Part shown: positions 31,802 to 43,427 of the stretch, one piece after another
Layout: every line of letters starts with the position of its first letter
How positions within the stretch are numbered: position 1 is the stretch's first letter
The notes under the pieces: model-generated
The model's input: only the letters and a program-made list of their open reading frames with translations
Told to the model about the DNA's origin: nothing
Database searches by the model: none
Made by a program: the position numbers and the translations under genes
Assembly: GCF_905171765.1 (NCBI RefSeq)
Contig: NC_053393.1
Coordinates: 62,651,371 to 62,715,370 of the forward strand
Direction of reading: 5' to 3'
From: Bufo bufo
Lineage: Eukaryota > Chordata > Amphibia > Anura > Bufonidae
Length of the DNA: 64,000 bases

Positions 31802-32170
31802 CAGGGGCAGATTAGCTATAGACTCAACAGGGAAATTTCTCTATGGGCATCGGCCCACCCAAGATCTTCTGATGGCTGCATGATGGCTAATGATGTGTAC
31901 AGCCGCAGTTGCCTTCCTGAACTAAACTGTATTACCATCCTAAGGACAGTGATATAGTTGAATACTGTGAAGAGGGTGGCGGTATATTGTGCTGCACTGT
32001 GGTAGTCTGCTGGGGCGGCACTTTGTGAGGCACTATGGTATCGCAGGTCCTGTCTACTTCTGTTGGCCCTGCCTATTTATGTTGCCTTCTATCAATTTAG
32101 TCCTGTCTACAACATAGGGCTACTTTTAGGTTTTTTTCCAGGGCCACTATAAGTTTCCAATCCGCCCCTG
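31802..32170. mobile_element. MITE with CAGGGGCGGATT-type ends
   Basis: The left end CAGGGGCAGATTAGCTATAG and the right end, in reverse complement CAGGGGCGGATTGGAAACTTATAG, are inverted copies with a few differences. A convincing target duplication was not found. The ends resemble a dispersed hAT-like MITE family; no coding sequence. Confidence 0.6.
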
Positions 32171-32569
32171 ATGCTGCATGCATTTATATGGCCATAAATT
32201 TAGAACAAAACACTGTGTTGGTACTGATATGGGATTATTTTATGATCACTGATATGTGGCCAGCCCGCTTTCACTTATAATCTGTACTGTGAGCTCAATT
32301 CTATAAGCAGTGATCAGTCAGCTTTCTGTCTCTCCTGCACTGAGTGGTGAAGCAGGAAGACTTCTCCCGACTCCACCATTCATCCTGCAGGCACAGATCG
32401 CGCTGCCGGCCTGTGTGGGTGGAGCCTGCAGCCCGGAAATCAGCATAAGCTCCACCCAAACCGTGCTGCAGAGCGATCTGTGTCTGTATGGGAGAGAGGA
32501 CTGTGAGCTTCAGGAACGGGACAAGGTGAGTAGGTACTGTGTTTTTTATTTTATTTAACAGAGGGCATT
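32171..32569. other. Unassigned sequence upstream of a minisatellite
   Basis: Moderately GC-rich at 32340-32530, with an inverted pair (GCAGGCACAGATCGCGCTGC and CTGCAGAGCGATCTGTGTCTG) that could form a hairpin. It may be the body of the element that also carries the minisatellite. No gene is supported. Confidence 0.4.
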
Positions 32570-33460
32570 TCTTCCATGGTGGAGGCACAGAGGGCAAAAT
32601 TATTACAAAGGGGGCACAGAGGGCATTATTACTACTAGAAAGAGGGCACAGAGGGCATTACTACTACAAATGGGGCATAGAGAGCAATACTACCACAAAG
32701 GGGGCAGAGAGGGCAATACTACTACAAAGAGCAGTATTAGGGGAGCACAATGGGCATTACTACTATGGAGGGGGCACAATGGGCATTACTACTGCATTAC
32801 TACTGTAAATGGATAAAATGGGCATTATAACTATGAAGTGGGCACAATGGGCATTACTACTGTGAAGGAGGCACAGTGGGCATTATTACTGTGAAGGGGG
32901 CACAATAAGCTTTACTACTATTAAGGGGGCACAATGGGCATTACTACTATGAAGGTGCACAGTGGGCATTACTACTATGAAGGGAGCACAGATGGAATTA
33001 GTACTGTGAAGGCGGCACACAGAGCATTACTCTTGTAAATTGGGTGGGCATAACTGTTATGGGGCACTGAGTGGACATGATTACTATGAATGGGCAGAGA
33101 GGACATTATTACTGTTATGGGGGCACAGTGAGAGCATAACTACTCTGAAGTGGCACAGAGAGGGCATTACAACTGTGAAGGGGGCACAGATAGGGCATTA
33201 CTACTTTGAAATGGGCACAGAGAGGACATAACTACTGTGAGGGAGGCACAAAGAGGGCATTACAGCTGTGAAGGGGCACAATGAAGGGATGAGTACTTTA
33301 AAGGGGCACAATGTGGGCATAATTACTGTGAAAGTTGTACAGTGAAGGCATAATTACCTTGAACACAATATGGGCATAACTACCACGAGGGCACATATTT
33401 GGACAAAACTACTGTGAAGGTTGTACAATGAGGGCAATACTACTGTAAGGGGGTACCAAG
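32570..33460 (+). repeat. Minisatellite of about 30-bp units
   Basis: About thirty imperfect copies of GGGGGCACAATGGGCATTAC followed by TACTATGAA. The array degrades toward its right end. Open frames in it encode G-H-Y repeats and are artefacts. Confidence 0.9.
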
Positions 33461-33465
33461 TATTG

Positions 33466-34110
33466 GTGGGGGTTGCCAGAGAAAGGACCTGCCAAACACC
33501 CTAGGCACGCCACTGGCAGTGATTTCATTACTGCCTGCTATGTGGTTCTACTACGGAAACAGTCTGCTGCGGTCCTTATAATTGGAAGCAGTTCAGGAGC
33601 ACCACTTGCTTCTATGGGTAAGCACTCATAAAAAAAATGATGGGCTTGAGGAGGCCAAGTGAAGCTTCTAAGTGGACAACCCCCTTTAAGTTTTGAAAAA
33701 ATAATAATAAGTACTGAAACAGGTATTATTGTTGTAAAAAGTAATCTCCTATCCTGTGGATTAAGTCAGTGGGGGTCTCACTTCCGGAACCCTTAGCAAT
33801 CCCAAGAACCATGCATTTATACCCTTCAAGACCCCTTTGAAACAAAAAGAGCAGCTGCTCCAACATGCACATTGCTAGTCCATTCATCTGAATAGCACTA
33901 CTGGAAATAGTGCCTATAATTGGTTATCTCTGGCAGTCCCATAGAGATAAATGAAGCTACACTGTGCATGCCCTACCAGCTGCTTCATTCGTGCTGGAGG
34001 GCCCAGTGTTGTACAGGGTCCTGTCCTCATGATTAGTGGAGGTCCCAGCAGACTCCTATCAATCCCCTATCCTGTGAACAGGGGGATAACTTGTTACAAC
34101 CAGAATACTT
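33466..34110. repeat. Old anuran repeat with palindromic ends
   Basis: It includes phrases found in dispersed anuran repeats: 'GGACAACCCCCTTTAAG' near 33680 and 'CCCCTATCCTGTGAACAGGGGGATAAC' near 34063-34090. Internal blocks (AGGTCCCAGCAGACTCC) resemble the family at 36487. Boundaries are approximate. Confidence 0.4.
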
Positions 34111-35054
34111 TTTAATAGTTAAAAAAGATATCAAAGTTTAGAAAAACTATGCCATACCTGTCCTCAGGTTCACTTCAAGTAATTTCAATGCAGCTAAATT
34201 GTCACGCAAGATCTAACCTATGGACAGCTGTCTGGAAAAAAGCAGCTCTAATTTTTTCAAACTTTTGACAACTCTTTCAATATAACATCAGCTCATAAAT
34301 GCTACCATGAATGGTGCTACTTGATATAATATGATAATTGGCATAGTGAGTCTACTTTCAGAAGAGTTGTCTACACTGTGTGCAGCTGCTAGGTAAACAA
34401 GACGAATGGAGAACTATAATGAAGAATGCATTTGAGGATTGTACCCATCATGCCCTGCATTGCAGCTGTATGATCTGTAAGACTTTTATTCATTTATGCT
34501 CTTATGCCATTTCTTCGGTGTTTTTTTTAATCTAGTCTTTGATGTCGCCATTTGAGAGCCAGCAAGACTGGAACCACCACTGTGTCATTTCAAGAATTCT
34601 GCCGGTAATGAAGAAAATCATTTACAGAGGGTATCTAATTGTGCTGGTTTCGATTTTGTTAATGAAAAGTGAAAGTCTGATATTTAGCAGCCACCAGCCT
34701 GCCGTCACAGGAACAGTGAAGCTTTGCAAATAAAATTAAAAACCTTTCAATAAGGATGAAATGGTAATTTAAAACATCAGAATTTCCAGACTGTTTGCAC
34801 AGAAATTTCATTCGTAACATAAGAGCGTTTCATTAGATACAGTGCGTGGAGATTCTGGCATTGCATGTCCCAGAGAGAAAATATACAGAAAGTCAATTAT
34901 TTTTAGGCTGAAGGTTCTCAACTACAGAAAATGCAAATAAGAAAAATGATATAACACTTAAAAACTCGTGAATATGGAAGATATGCAAAGAATGGCAAGT
35001 AAGTTGAAGAAATAAAATCATCCCCACCACCTTCTATCCTAGTCCAACAGTATT
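34111..35054. other. Unassigned sequence, possibly unique
   Basis: No terminal repeats or tandem structure. The part at 34430-34880 is of mixed composition and looks non-repetitive. A splice-like polypyrimidine plus AG occurs near 34515-34540, but no conserved exon follows that I can support. Confidence 0.35.
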
Positions 35055-35350
35055 CGGCCTCATGCACATGGCCGTTGCCCGGTCGTGGCCGTATTTCAGC
35101 CCGCAAACAGTGGGTCCGCAATATGCGGGCACCGGCCGTGTGCTCCCTGAAACAAGGATGTGGACCTATTCACTTGAATGGGTCCGCAATACAGAGCTGC
35201 GGTGCAGAACAGAGGCATGAAACCCCACGGAAGCATTAAGGAGTCCTTCCGTGGGGTTTCTCTCCATGCCTCTACCCCGCAAAAAAAAAAAAATAGAACA
35301 TGTTCTATTTTTTTGCGGTGCAGACAGATCATGGACCCATTTAAGTTGAA
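35055..35350. mobile_element. Harbinger-type MITE, right end truncated
   Basis: It begins GGCCTCATGCACATGGCCGT, the terminus also found at 48848 (GGCCTCGTGCACACAAATG). It shares internal blocks such as ATGGGTCCGCAAT, CTTCCGTGGGGTTTC and the A-run plus TTCTATTTTTTTGCGGTGC. The closing inverted repeat is absent; sequence changes near 35350. Confidence 0.65.
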
Positions 35351-35676
35351 TCGATCAGCAAATTCGATTTGGGCATGAATAAATACTACCTCAATTTAAA
35401 GTTCTCTCAATGCCCTGAAAAGTTGTGTATGGGGTCTCCTAGGACTGTGTCCAATCCCTTTCAAGCTCTTTAATGCAAAGACAGACTTAGTTAAGTCAAA
35501 GTGACAGTGACATATATGGTTATGGGAAATGGATGGGAGCCAGTGGTAACAAACGGCCTGTGTAATAATATACTTCACTGCCCGATTTTATTATTAAATC
35601 AAAATATAGTCCACAAATTATGGGAACTCTTTTTGGTGGCAGATGCCTTCATTTCTGTCTTGTGACCTGTTAAATG
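35351..35676. other. Unassigned sequence
   Basis: About 330 bases between two mobile elements; I see no gene, tandem repeat or element terminus. Confidence 0.4.
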
Positions 35677-35684
35677 GTGGACAC

Positions 35685-36222
35685 TAGTGATGAGCGAAAT
35701 ATTGAAAAACTCAATTTGGCTGCTTTGCCGAATTTTACCAAAATTAGCTTTGTGAAGAATTACTTTATCAGGAAGCACATTTCTTTGTAAGTAATGGGTG
35801 CTATGACAGGGAGCCGCAATTGTGCCGTCGCCCATCATAGTACCCCTCAGATGCTGCGTTCATAGATGATCGCGGCATCTGACACTAACACTAAAATGTA
35901 AAATAAAAAATAAAAAAATAAAATCATACTTAGCCTGATCCATTTAATTGTGAAGAGCTGGCCGACGCCATCCGCGTTGAAGATCTAGCATGTAATCTCA
36001 CTCGGCCCATGATGACATAATCACGTCAGCCGGTGGTGGTGTCATACATCACAGGATTTGGTAAGATCTCCAATCAAGATGTCGGCTGCCGGCTCTTCGC
36101 GCTCAAATGGTTGAGGAAAGTATGATTTTTTAACATTTTTTACCGCCATTCAAGGAAAATCGTTTCACTACCATGAAGCACGAGTAAATATTGCTTCGCA
36201 GACTTCAATTCGCTCGACACTA
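35685..36222. mobile_element. Non-autonomous hAT MITE (538 bp) with perfect 8-bp duplication
   Basis: The ends are TAGTGATGAGCG and CGCTCGACACTA, inverted copies with few differences, flanked by perfect GTGGACAC (35677-35684 and 36223-36230). The interior matches the elements at 4425 and 57069 (CAGATGCTGCGTTCATAGATG, 'AAATCATACTTA', 'GAAGATCTAG'). No coding sequence. Confidence 0.9.
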
Positions 36223-36486
36223 GTGGACACCATTTTGAGAGGTTTATCCAAATCAAATGGCAAAAGATTCCAGACAAAATTTGAGACACAGTTGATTCAC
36301 AGAGACACAGAATCAATTGGCTCATCAGAAGTTATAGTAATATATTATGGACAGACATAGCTTCAGATATAAGGCACAGGAGAGGCTGGTGCCCTGTGCA
36401 GCAGCATGCATGTCACATGCAATGTGCAAACTCCAGCCCACTGTAATAAGTAGCAGAGATAAATGTTTAACAATCACCTAGTAATT

Positions 36487-36800
36487 TAAAGGGGTATCCA
36501 TAAATGTATATTGATGACCTATCCTCTGGACAGGTCATCAATATGAGATTTGCAGGGATATGACACCCGGGACCCCCACCGAAAAGCTGTTAGAAGAGGC
36601 TCAGTGAGGGCTGTGGCCTCTTCCTAGGTCATATGACATCACCATACATCGGTCACATGCAAGTCAATAGGAATGAACTGCAATACCAAGCACAGCTGCT
36701 GTACAATGTACGTGTCGGGATTTGGACTCCCGCTAATGTGATAACGATTATCTATTCGGAGGATAGGTCATCATTATCAATTCCTGTATAACCCCTATAA
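36487..36800. mobile_element. Palindromic MITE, uninterrupted relative of the split copy at 11895/30159
   Basis: The left part holds ATTGATGACCTATCCTC followed by GACAGGTCATCAATATGAG; the right part holds GGATAGGTCATCATTATCAA and ends TATAACCCCTATA. The terminal sequences AGGGGTATCCATAAA and, in reverse complement, AGGGGTTATACAGG are similar. This copy shows what the host MITE looked like before the outer hAT insertion. Confidence 0.65.
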
Positions 36801-37079
36801 TGATGCTGGTTATGCACAAGACAGTAGAAATGGATTTGACCTAAGCAGTCATCTTTTCCAAGTCTTAACAATGGCATTTGGTACTGAAATACCCCCAAAA
36901 CATCCATCAGGACTGAATAGCACAACTGGACAGTCACAAAAACAACATATTTGAAGCACACATCAAAACTCGCAGACAAAAATACTTTGAAACAAACTCA
37001 CTGGTGAATAATAGGAAGCAAATTCTAAGAATCATGGACAGAGAAGCTTATTCAGCAATGGAGTGAATAGTAAGTGTGT

Positions 37080-37813
37080 GGGCATCTACTGTGCCAACCA
37101 ACTGGTTTGACTTTGGGCTAGTCCTGAGTGTGTTTTCCAGGTGGTCCCCTGGTTTTCATCCTTTAACCCCTTTACAAGGATCTGGACTTTGCTGCAGGAG
37201 AGCCATCAGGCTGCTACCTCTTAGAATAGTCCTGATGTGGTTAGCTGCTGACTCATCGAAGTCAGAGACACAGGTGCAAGGCACCAAAGGATTAGGCAAT
37301 ACATGCATTCAGCTAACAGGCAGAGGTCAAGGCAGGAAGAATACATGCAAATCCATGAAACAGACTTGAGGTCAGGGCAGGTGGCTCAGGGTCAGCATGG
37401 TAAAAAGGCACAGGTCAGGTCTGGTGGCAGTGAGTCAGGATCCAGGAAACAGGCAAAAGTCGATACACAGGCAGACAAATAGATTATAGCTCTTTTGCAG
37501 GACCTAGCAAGTGAAACCAAAAGGAATTTATTGCTAAGGCAAGGAGTAAGACAAAAAGCCCAGCATATATAGGAGGGCTAATGAGCTCATTAGTCAAACA
37601 GCTGAACGCAAAGCAAAAAGGGGAATTAACCCTTATAGTTCTGCAGGAAAATGTTAGAATACACACTAATACACATACAGAGAGAGATATAGTAGCCAGG
37701 CTGCAGCATGGGACATAGGAGTCTGGAGGCTGGCCCTGGGCAGAAGCTAGATGAGGGAGGCAGCAGCCATATCCATAGAGGAATGTCAGCAGGCACAAAG
37801 TATCACCATGACA
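37080..37813 (-). mobile_element. LTR-like segment (possible Gypsy LTR and leader)
   Basis: Read on the minus strand from TGTCATGGTGATACTTTGTG (37813 leftward), it has a TATA-like CTCCTATATATGCTGG near 37565, then an AATAAA-like signal near 37530, then a pyrimidine-rich part. This is the order expected of an LTR. The opposite boundary is not clear; the segment may include leader sequence. No target duplication or genes were identified. Confidence 0.4.
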
Positions 37814-38350
37814 AGGTGTATGGCATAACGCTTATGGCATAAAGGTAGATAGTGGATGAATGACAGCAAAAAAAAATGGTGCAATACTGAACTGACCCTA
37901 TCTGAATTCAATTCAGTTTTTCAAACATAAGAAAAGACTGTGGGAAAACATTCAAGAATAGAAAGAAATAACATTAAACTCTGTAAAATTACAGATCCCA
38001 TACTATACAGAAAACACACCAAACTAGAACAAGATACTGTTGTGAAACTACAGATTGTATAATACCAAAGAAAGTAGCCTACTTATATTTTGGTTGTCCA
38101 GAATGGCATTTGCTAAATGCATTCCCTTCCAGATATTTTCTATGTCATTAGCTAGTACATTAGCTGACAGTGTAACACTGACATGTAAAATACAGTACTT
38201 TACAATAGAGTATTAGTGTAATGTATACTACCAGCGATCAGATTATTAGAAGTTCATATCCTCGAGTGGGACTTAAATTTAAATAAAAGTTAATAAAAGA
38301 GAAAAATAAAACAAAATAAGCATTTCAAGCTATAAAAATTGCCTTTTCCT
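37814..38350. other. Unassigned AT-rich sequence
   Basis: No tandem repeat, element terminus or gene is apparent. Several A-rich stretches and short direct repeats only. Confidence 0.4.
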
Positions 38351-38523
38351 TTTACACAATTCTTTATTAACCCCTTCTCGACCAGCGCCATACTAGTACG
38401 GGCACCAGTGGAGCAGGCACCATGGTCATGGGGTGCCTGCTGTTTCATACAGCACACACCCACGGTAATGTCCACGACCGGTGGTAATGCCAGTTTCTGA
38501 CATTTTACACTTCAGATGAAGAC
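38351..38523. repeat. Host repeat (TTAACCCCTTCTCGACC type), left half
   Basis: It begins near TTAACCCCTTCTCGACCAGC and runs to CACTTCAGATG, then is interrupted by a hAT element. The continuation GATGCTGTGGTCAATCCTGA and CCACGGCATCTG is at 43431-43463 after the element. A related motif occurs near 113-155. Confidence 0.5.
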
Positions 38524-38799
38524 TAGAGTTGAGCGAACACCTGGATGTTCGGGTTCGAGAAGTTCGGCCGAACTTCCCGGAAATGTTCGGGTTCGTGATC
38601 CGAACCCGACCCGAACTTCGTCCCGAACCCCATTGAAGTCAATGGGGACCCGAACTTTTCGGCACTAAAAAGGCTGTAAAACAGCCCAGGAAAGAGCTAG
38701 AGGGCTGCAAAAGGCAGCAACATGTAGGTAAATGTGGATAGGAAAATGAATAAAAATAAAAATAAAAAAAATAAAAATTAACCAATATCAATTGGACAG

Positions 38800-39280
38800 A
38801 GGTCCCATAGCAGAGAATCTGGCTTCACGTCAGCAGAGAATCAGTCTCTTCATGCCATAGCAGAGAATCTGGCTTCATGTCAGCAGAGAATCAGTCTTCA
38901 TGTCATAGCAGAGAATCAGGCTTCACGTCACCCACCACTGGAACAGGCCACTGTCACATATTTAGGCCCAGGCACCCAGGCAGAGGAGAGAGGTCCCGTA
39001 ACAGAGAATCTGGCTTCATGTCAGCAGAGAATCAGTCTTCATGTCATAGCAGAGAATCAGGCTTCACGTCACCCACCACTGGAACAGGCCCCTTCCCACA
39101 TATTTAGGCCCCGGCACCCAGACAGAGGAGAGAGGTCCCGTAACAGAGAATCTGGCTTCATGTCAGCACAGAATCAGTCTTCATGTCATAGCAGAGAATC
39201 AGGCTTCACGTCACCCACCACTGGAACAGGCCACTGTCACATATTTTGGCCCAGGCACCCAGACAGAGGAGAGGTTCATT
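38800..39280. repeat. Minisatellite of about 140-bp units, 3' region of the hAT element
   Basis: Roughly three copies containing CAGAGAATCTGGCTTCATGT, CAGCAGAGAATCAGTCTTCA, CACCCACCACTGGAACAGGCC and 'GGCCCAGGCACCCAGGCAGAGGAG'. It ends close to the start of the transposase C-terminal coding region read on the minus strand. Confidence 0.8.
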
Positions 39281-39390
39281 CAACTTTGGGTTGCCCCGCA
39301 ATATAATGGTAAAATGAAAATAAAAATAGGATTGAATGAGGAAGTGCCCTGGAGTACAATAATATATTGTTAAGGGGAGGTAGTTAATGT

Positions 39391-42134
39391 CTAATCTGCA
39401 CAAGGGATGGACAGGTCCTGTGGGATCCATGCCTGGTTCATTTTTATGAACGTCAGCTTGTCCACATTGGCTGTAGACAGGCGGCTGCGTTTGTCTGTAA
39501 TGACGCCCCCTGCCGTGCTGAATACACATTCAGACAAAACGCTGGCCGCCGGGCAGGCCAGCACCTCCAAGGCATAAAAGGCTAGCTCTGGCCACGTGGA
39601 CAATTTAGAGACCCAGAAGTTAAATGGGGCCGAACCATCAGTCAGTACGTGGAGGGGTGTGCACAGGTACTGTTCCACCATGTTAGTGAAATGTTGCCTC
39701 CTGCTAACACGTTCCGTATCAGGTGGTGGTGCAGTTAGCTGTGGCGTGGTGACAAAACACCTCCCTCTGAGTCACTTCGAAGAGACTGGCCTGAAAGTGC
39801 TAAAAATGACCCCTCTTCCTTCTCTTCCTCCTGGGCCACCTCCTCTTCCATCATCGCCCTAAGTGTTTTCTCAAAAAGACATAGAAGTGGTATTGTAATG
39901 CTGATAACGGCGTCATCGCCACTGGCCATGTTGGTGGAGTACTCGAAACAGCGCAACAGGGCACACAGGTCTCGCATGGAGGCCCAGTCTTTGGTGGTGA
40001 AGTGGGGCTGATCCGCAGTGCGACTAACCCGTGCGTGCTGCAGCTGAAACTCCACTATGGCCTGCTGCTGCTCGCACAGTCTGTCCAGCATGTGCAAGGT
40101 GGAGTTCCACCTGGTGGGCACGTCGCATATGAGGCGGTGAGCAGGAAGGCCGAAGTTACGCTGTAGCGCAGACAGGCGAGCAGCGGTAGGGTGTGAACGC
40201 CGGAAGCGCGAAAAGACGGCCCGCACTTTATGCAGCAGCTCTGACATGTCGGGGTAGTTGTGAATAAACTTCTGCACCACCAAATTCAGCACATGCGCCA
40301 GGCAAGGGATGTGCGTCAAACCGGCTAGTCCCAGAGCTGCAACGAGATTTCGCCCATTATCGCACACCACCAGGCCAGGCTTGAGGCTCACCGGCAGCAA
40401 CCACTCGTCGGTCTGTTGTTCTATACCCCGCCACAACTCCTGTGCAGTGTGGGGCCTGTCCCCCAAACATATGAGTTTCAAAACGGCCTGCTGACGTTGC
40501 CCTGCGATCCTTGGCGGCGGAAGGACGTGCGCCAAACAGCTCTCCGCTTGGGGCCCAGCCGCCACTACATTTACCCAGTGTGCAGTTAGGGAGATATAGC
40601 GTCCCTGGCCGTGCTTACTGGTCCACGTATCTGTGGTTAGGTGGACCTTGCCACAGATGGCGTTGCGCAGTGCACACTTGATTTTATCGGATACTTGGTT
40701 GTGCAGGGAAGGCACGGCTCTCTTGGAAAAATAGTGCCGGCTGGGAACAACATACTGTGGGACAGCAAGCGACATGAGCTGTTTGAAGCTGTCTGTGTCC
40801 ACCAGCCTAAATGACAGCATTTCATAGGCCAGTAGTTTAGAAATGCTGGCATTCAGGGCCAGGGACCGAGGGTGGCTAGGTGGGAATTTACACTTTCTCT
40901 CAAATGTTTGTAAGATGGAGAGCTGAACGCTGCCGTGTGACATGGTTGAGATGCTTGGTGACGCAGGTGGTGGTGTTGGTGGTACATCCCATGTTTGCTG
41001 GGCGGCAGGTGCCAACGTCCCTCCAGAGGAGGAGGAAGAGGCCGAGGCGGCGGCAGCAGCAGAAGAGGCCGAGGCGGCAGCAGCAGAAGAGGTAGCAGGG
41101 GGAGCCTGAGTGACTTCCTTGTTTTTAAGGTGTTTACTCCACTGCAGTTCATGCTTTGCATGCAGGTGCCTGGTCATGCAGGTTGTGCTAAGGTTCAGAA
41201 CATTAATGCCTCGCTTCAGGCTCTGATGGCACAGCGTGCAAATCACTCGGGTCTTGTCGTCAGCACATTGTTTGAAGAAGTGCCATGCCAGGGAACTCCT
41301 TGAAGCTGCCTTTGGGGTGCTCGGTCCCAGATGGCGGCGGTCAGTAGCAGGCGGAGTCTCTTGGCGACGGGTGTTCTGATTTTGCCCACTGCTCCCTCTT
41401 TTGCTATGCTGTTGGCTCGGTCTCACCACTGCCTCTTCCTCTGAACTGTGAAAGTCAGTGGCACGACCTTCATTCCATGTGGGGTCTAGGACCTCATCGT
41501 CCCCTGCATCGTCTTCCACCCAGGCTTGATCCCTGACCTCCTGTTCAGTCTGCACACTGCAGAAAGACGCAGCAGTTGGCACCTGTGTTTCGTCATCATC
41601 AGAGACGTGCTGAGGTGGTATTCCCATGTCCTCATCATCAGGAAACATAAGTGGTTGTGCGTTAGTGCATTCTATCTCTTCCACCCCTGGGGAAGGGCTA
41701 GGTGGATGCCCTTGGGAAACCCTGCCAGCAGAGTCTTCAAACAGCATAAGAGACTGCTGCATAACTTGAGGCTCAGACAGTTTCCCTGATATGCATGGGG
41801 GTGATGTGACAGACTGATGGGCTTGGTTTTCATGCGCCATCTGTGCGCTTTCTGCAGAAGACTGGGTGGGAGATAATGTGAACGTGCTGGATGCACTGTC
41901 GGCCACCCAATTGACTAATGCCTGTACCTGCTCAGGCCTTACCATCCTTAGAACGGCATTGGGCCCCACCAAATATGGCTGTAAATTCTGGCGGCTACTG
42001 GGACCTGAGGTAATTGGTACACTAGGATGTGTGGCTGTGGCAGAACGGCCACGTCCTCTCCCAGCACCAGAGGGTCCACTAACACCACCACGACCATGTC
42101 CACGTCCACGTCCCTTACTAGATGTTTTCCTCAT
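39391..42134 (-). pseudogene. hAT-family BED zinc-finger transposase, near-intact with one apparent frameshift
   Basis: The ATG at 42132-42134 opens 799 codons. Residues 1-35 are RG-rich; 150-245 acidic. The BED finger is about 279-331, with zinc ligands C299, C302, H323, H328. Catalytic positions: D502 in HLTTDTWTSKHG, D592 in VVCDNGRN, the C611/H613 pair in HIPCLAHVLNLVV, R675-W676 in DVPTRWNSTLHML, and a likely E731. The frame stops at 39735-39737. Ahead of that stop the run AAAA at 39754-39757 (TTTT in the gene) appears one base short: one added T would lead into VTTPQLTAPPPDTERVSRR and the dimerisation domain at 39681-39391 (FNFWVSKLSTWPELAFYALE, CPAASVLSECVFSTAGG). It would cut and paste this hAT family. 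The missing base may be a real mutation or a sequence error. Confidence 0.9.
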
Positions 42135-42589
42135 TGTTACCGTTCACCACAATAAGAAAAATATTATTCGGGCCAATGTATTGAATTAAAATTCAGGCCT
42201 TTTTTTACAGACACCTAACACTATCTGGCTATCTATTTAGGTACCGTATTACACTAATACAGGCACACCAGTAATGACAGATTTAGCTGAATATAAATGT
42301 GAGGCCTATTTTTTAGGCGCTGGGTGACAGGTATACGTTTAATCACAGAATTAGACTTGGATCTGCACTGTAGCGTGTGTGTTAAGTTTTTCAGAATGAC
42401 CCTATGAGCACCTTGAATCTAATATACCCTTTTAGGGATAGATTTAAAGTAGGCCTGATACAGCAAAAACCACTAATTTTGAGAATTGCAAATTTTGGAT
42501 TTGTTTTTCAACCCAGAAGAAAAACTGTGCTTTCACGGTCACAAACAATAACTTGACCAGCTAAAACAGTACAGATTTGGTTGAATATA

Positions 42590-42905
42590 AATGTGAGGCC
42601 TATTTTTTAGGCGCTGGGTGACAGGCTCAACTTGTCCCTGATGTAGTATATGTCCAAAAAATAACCACACTATTGATGGTTAAATGCACTTGATGAAAGC
42701 TTGACCCTGATGTAGGATATAGCAAAAAATAACCACACTATTGATGGTTAAATGCACTTGGGTGACACAAGCTCAGCTTGCCCCTGATGTAGTATATGGC
42801 CAAAAAATAACCGCACTATTGATGGTTAAATGCACTTGATGAAAGCTTGACCCTGATGTAGGATATAGCAAAAAATAACCACACTATTGATGGTTAAATG
42901 TACTT
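42590..42905. repeat. Tandem repeats in the 5' leader of the hAT element
   Basis: Three to four copies of AAAAAATAACCACACTATTG followed by ATGGTTAAATGCACTTG, alternating with GATGAAAGCTTGACCCTGAT and CTCAGCTTGCCCCTGATGTA. A related block GTGAGGCCTATTTTTTAGGC occurs twice at about 42300 and 42592. All lie between the transposase ATG and the TATA-like box. Confidence 0.75.
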
Positions 42906-43167
42906 GGTGGTAGCTTGTGCTGGCGCACCACAAGCCACAAAACGGCCGCCGATCACCCCAGAAAAAAGTGATATAAAAACGCTCTGGGCAGCCTAAAAAA
43001 AGTAAACAATTGAATATCAGCAGTTCAATGATCCACAGCTGTAGATCGATCACTGAATGAAGTCTTTTGGAGGAGTTAATCTGCCTAATCTCGCCCTAAC
43101 GTCGCAGCTGCAACCTCTCCCTACGCTTGTATCAGCAGAGTGACGTGCAGCGCTACGTGACCCAAGC

Positions 43168-43174
43168 TTATATA
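43168..43174 (-). promoter_or_regulatory. TATA-like box of the hAT element
   Basis: CTATATAAGC on the minus strand, about 250 bases inside the right terminus and 1.03 kb upstream of the transposase ATG. The surrounding region is GC-rich (GTGACCCAGCC upstream). The transposase ATG context is ACAATGAGG, with A at position -3. Confidence 0.5.
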
Positions 43175-43427
43175 GAGGCTGGGTCACATGCTGCACTGGC
43201 CAATCACAGCCATGCCAATAGTAGGCATGGCTGTGATGGCCTCTTGGGGCAAGTAGTATGATGCTTGTTGATTGGCTGCCTTGCAGACTTTCAAAAAGCG
43301 CCAAGAAAGCGCCGAACACCGAACCCGAACCCGGACTTTTACGAAAATGTTCGGGTTCGGGTCCGTGACAGACACCCCAAAATTCGGTACGAACCCAAAC
43401 TATACAGTTCTGGTTCGCTCATCCCTA

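Larger units (their letters stand above)
38524..43427 (-). mobile_element. hAT transposon (4.9 kb) with nearly intact transposase
   Basis: The ends are TAGAGTTGAGCGAAC and, in reverse complement, TAGGGATGAGCGAAC, with inner palindromic 'TTCGGGTTCG' blocks at both ends. The flanking bases do not give a clean 8-bp duplication: left flank ATGAAGAC, right flank GTCAGATG. CAGATG is present on both sides, with five extra bases on the left, so one end may be slightly altered. Minus-strand order: TATA-like box, leader with tandem repeats, transposase, then a 3' minisatellite. It is the least decayed hAT element of the window. Confidence 0.85.

Noticed and set aside
32539..32808. Frame with glycine/histidine/tyrosine repeats
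   Set aside because: It is the translation of a 30-bp minisatellite, without a gene context.
34539..34733. Possible host exon after a polypyrimidine-AG signal
   Set aside because: The 64-codon frame has no recognisable domain, no matching splice donor with an open continuation was found, and the signal is common by chance.
40853..41303. Frames on both strands rich in arginine/glycine or leucine/proline over the hAT gene
   Set aside because: They are shadows of the alanine/serine-rich linker (residues about 345-375) of the hAT transposase.
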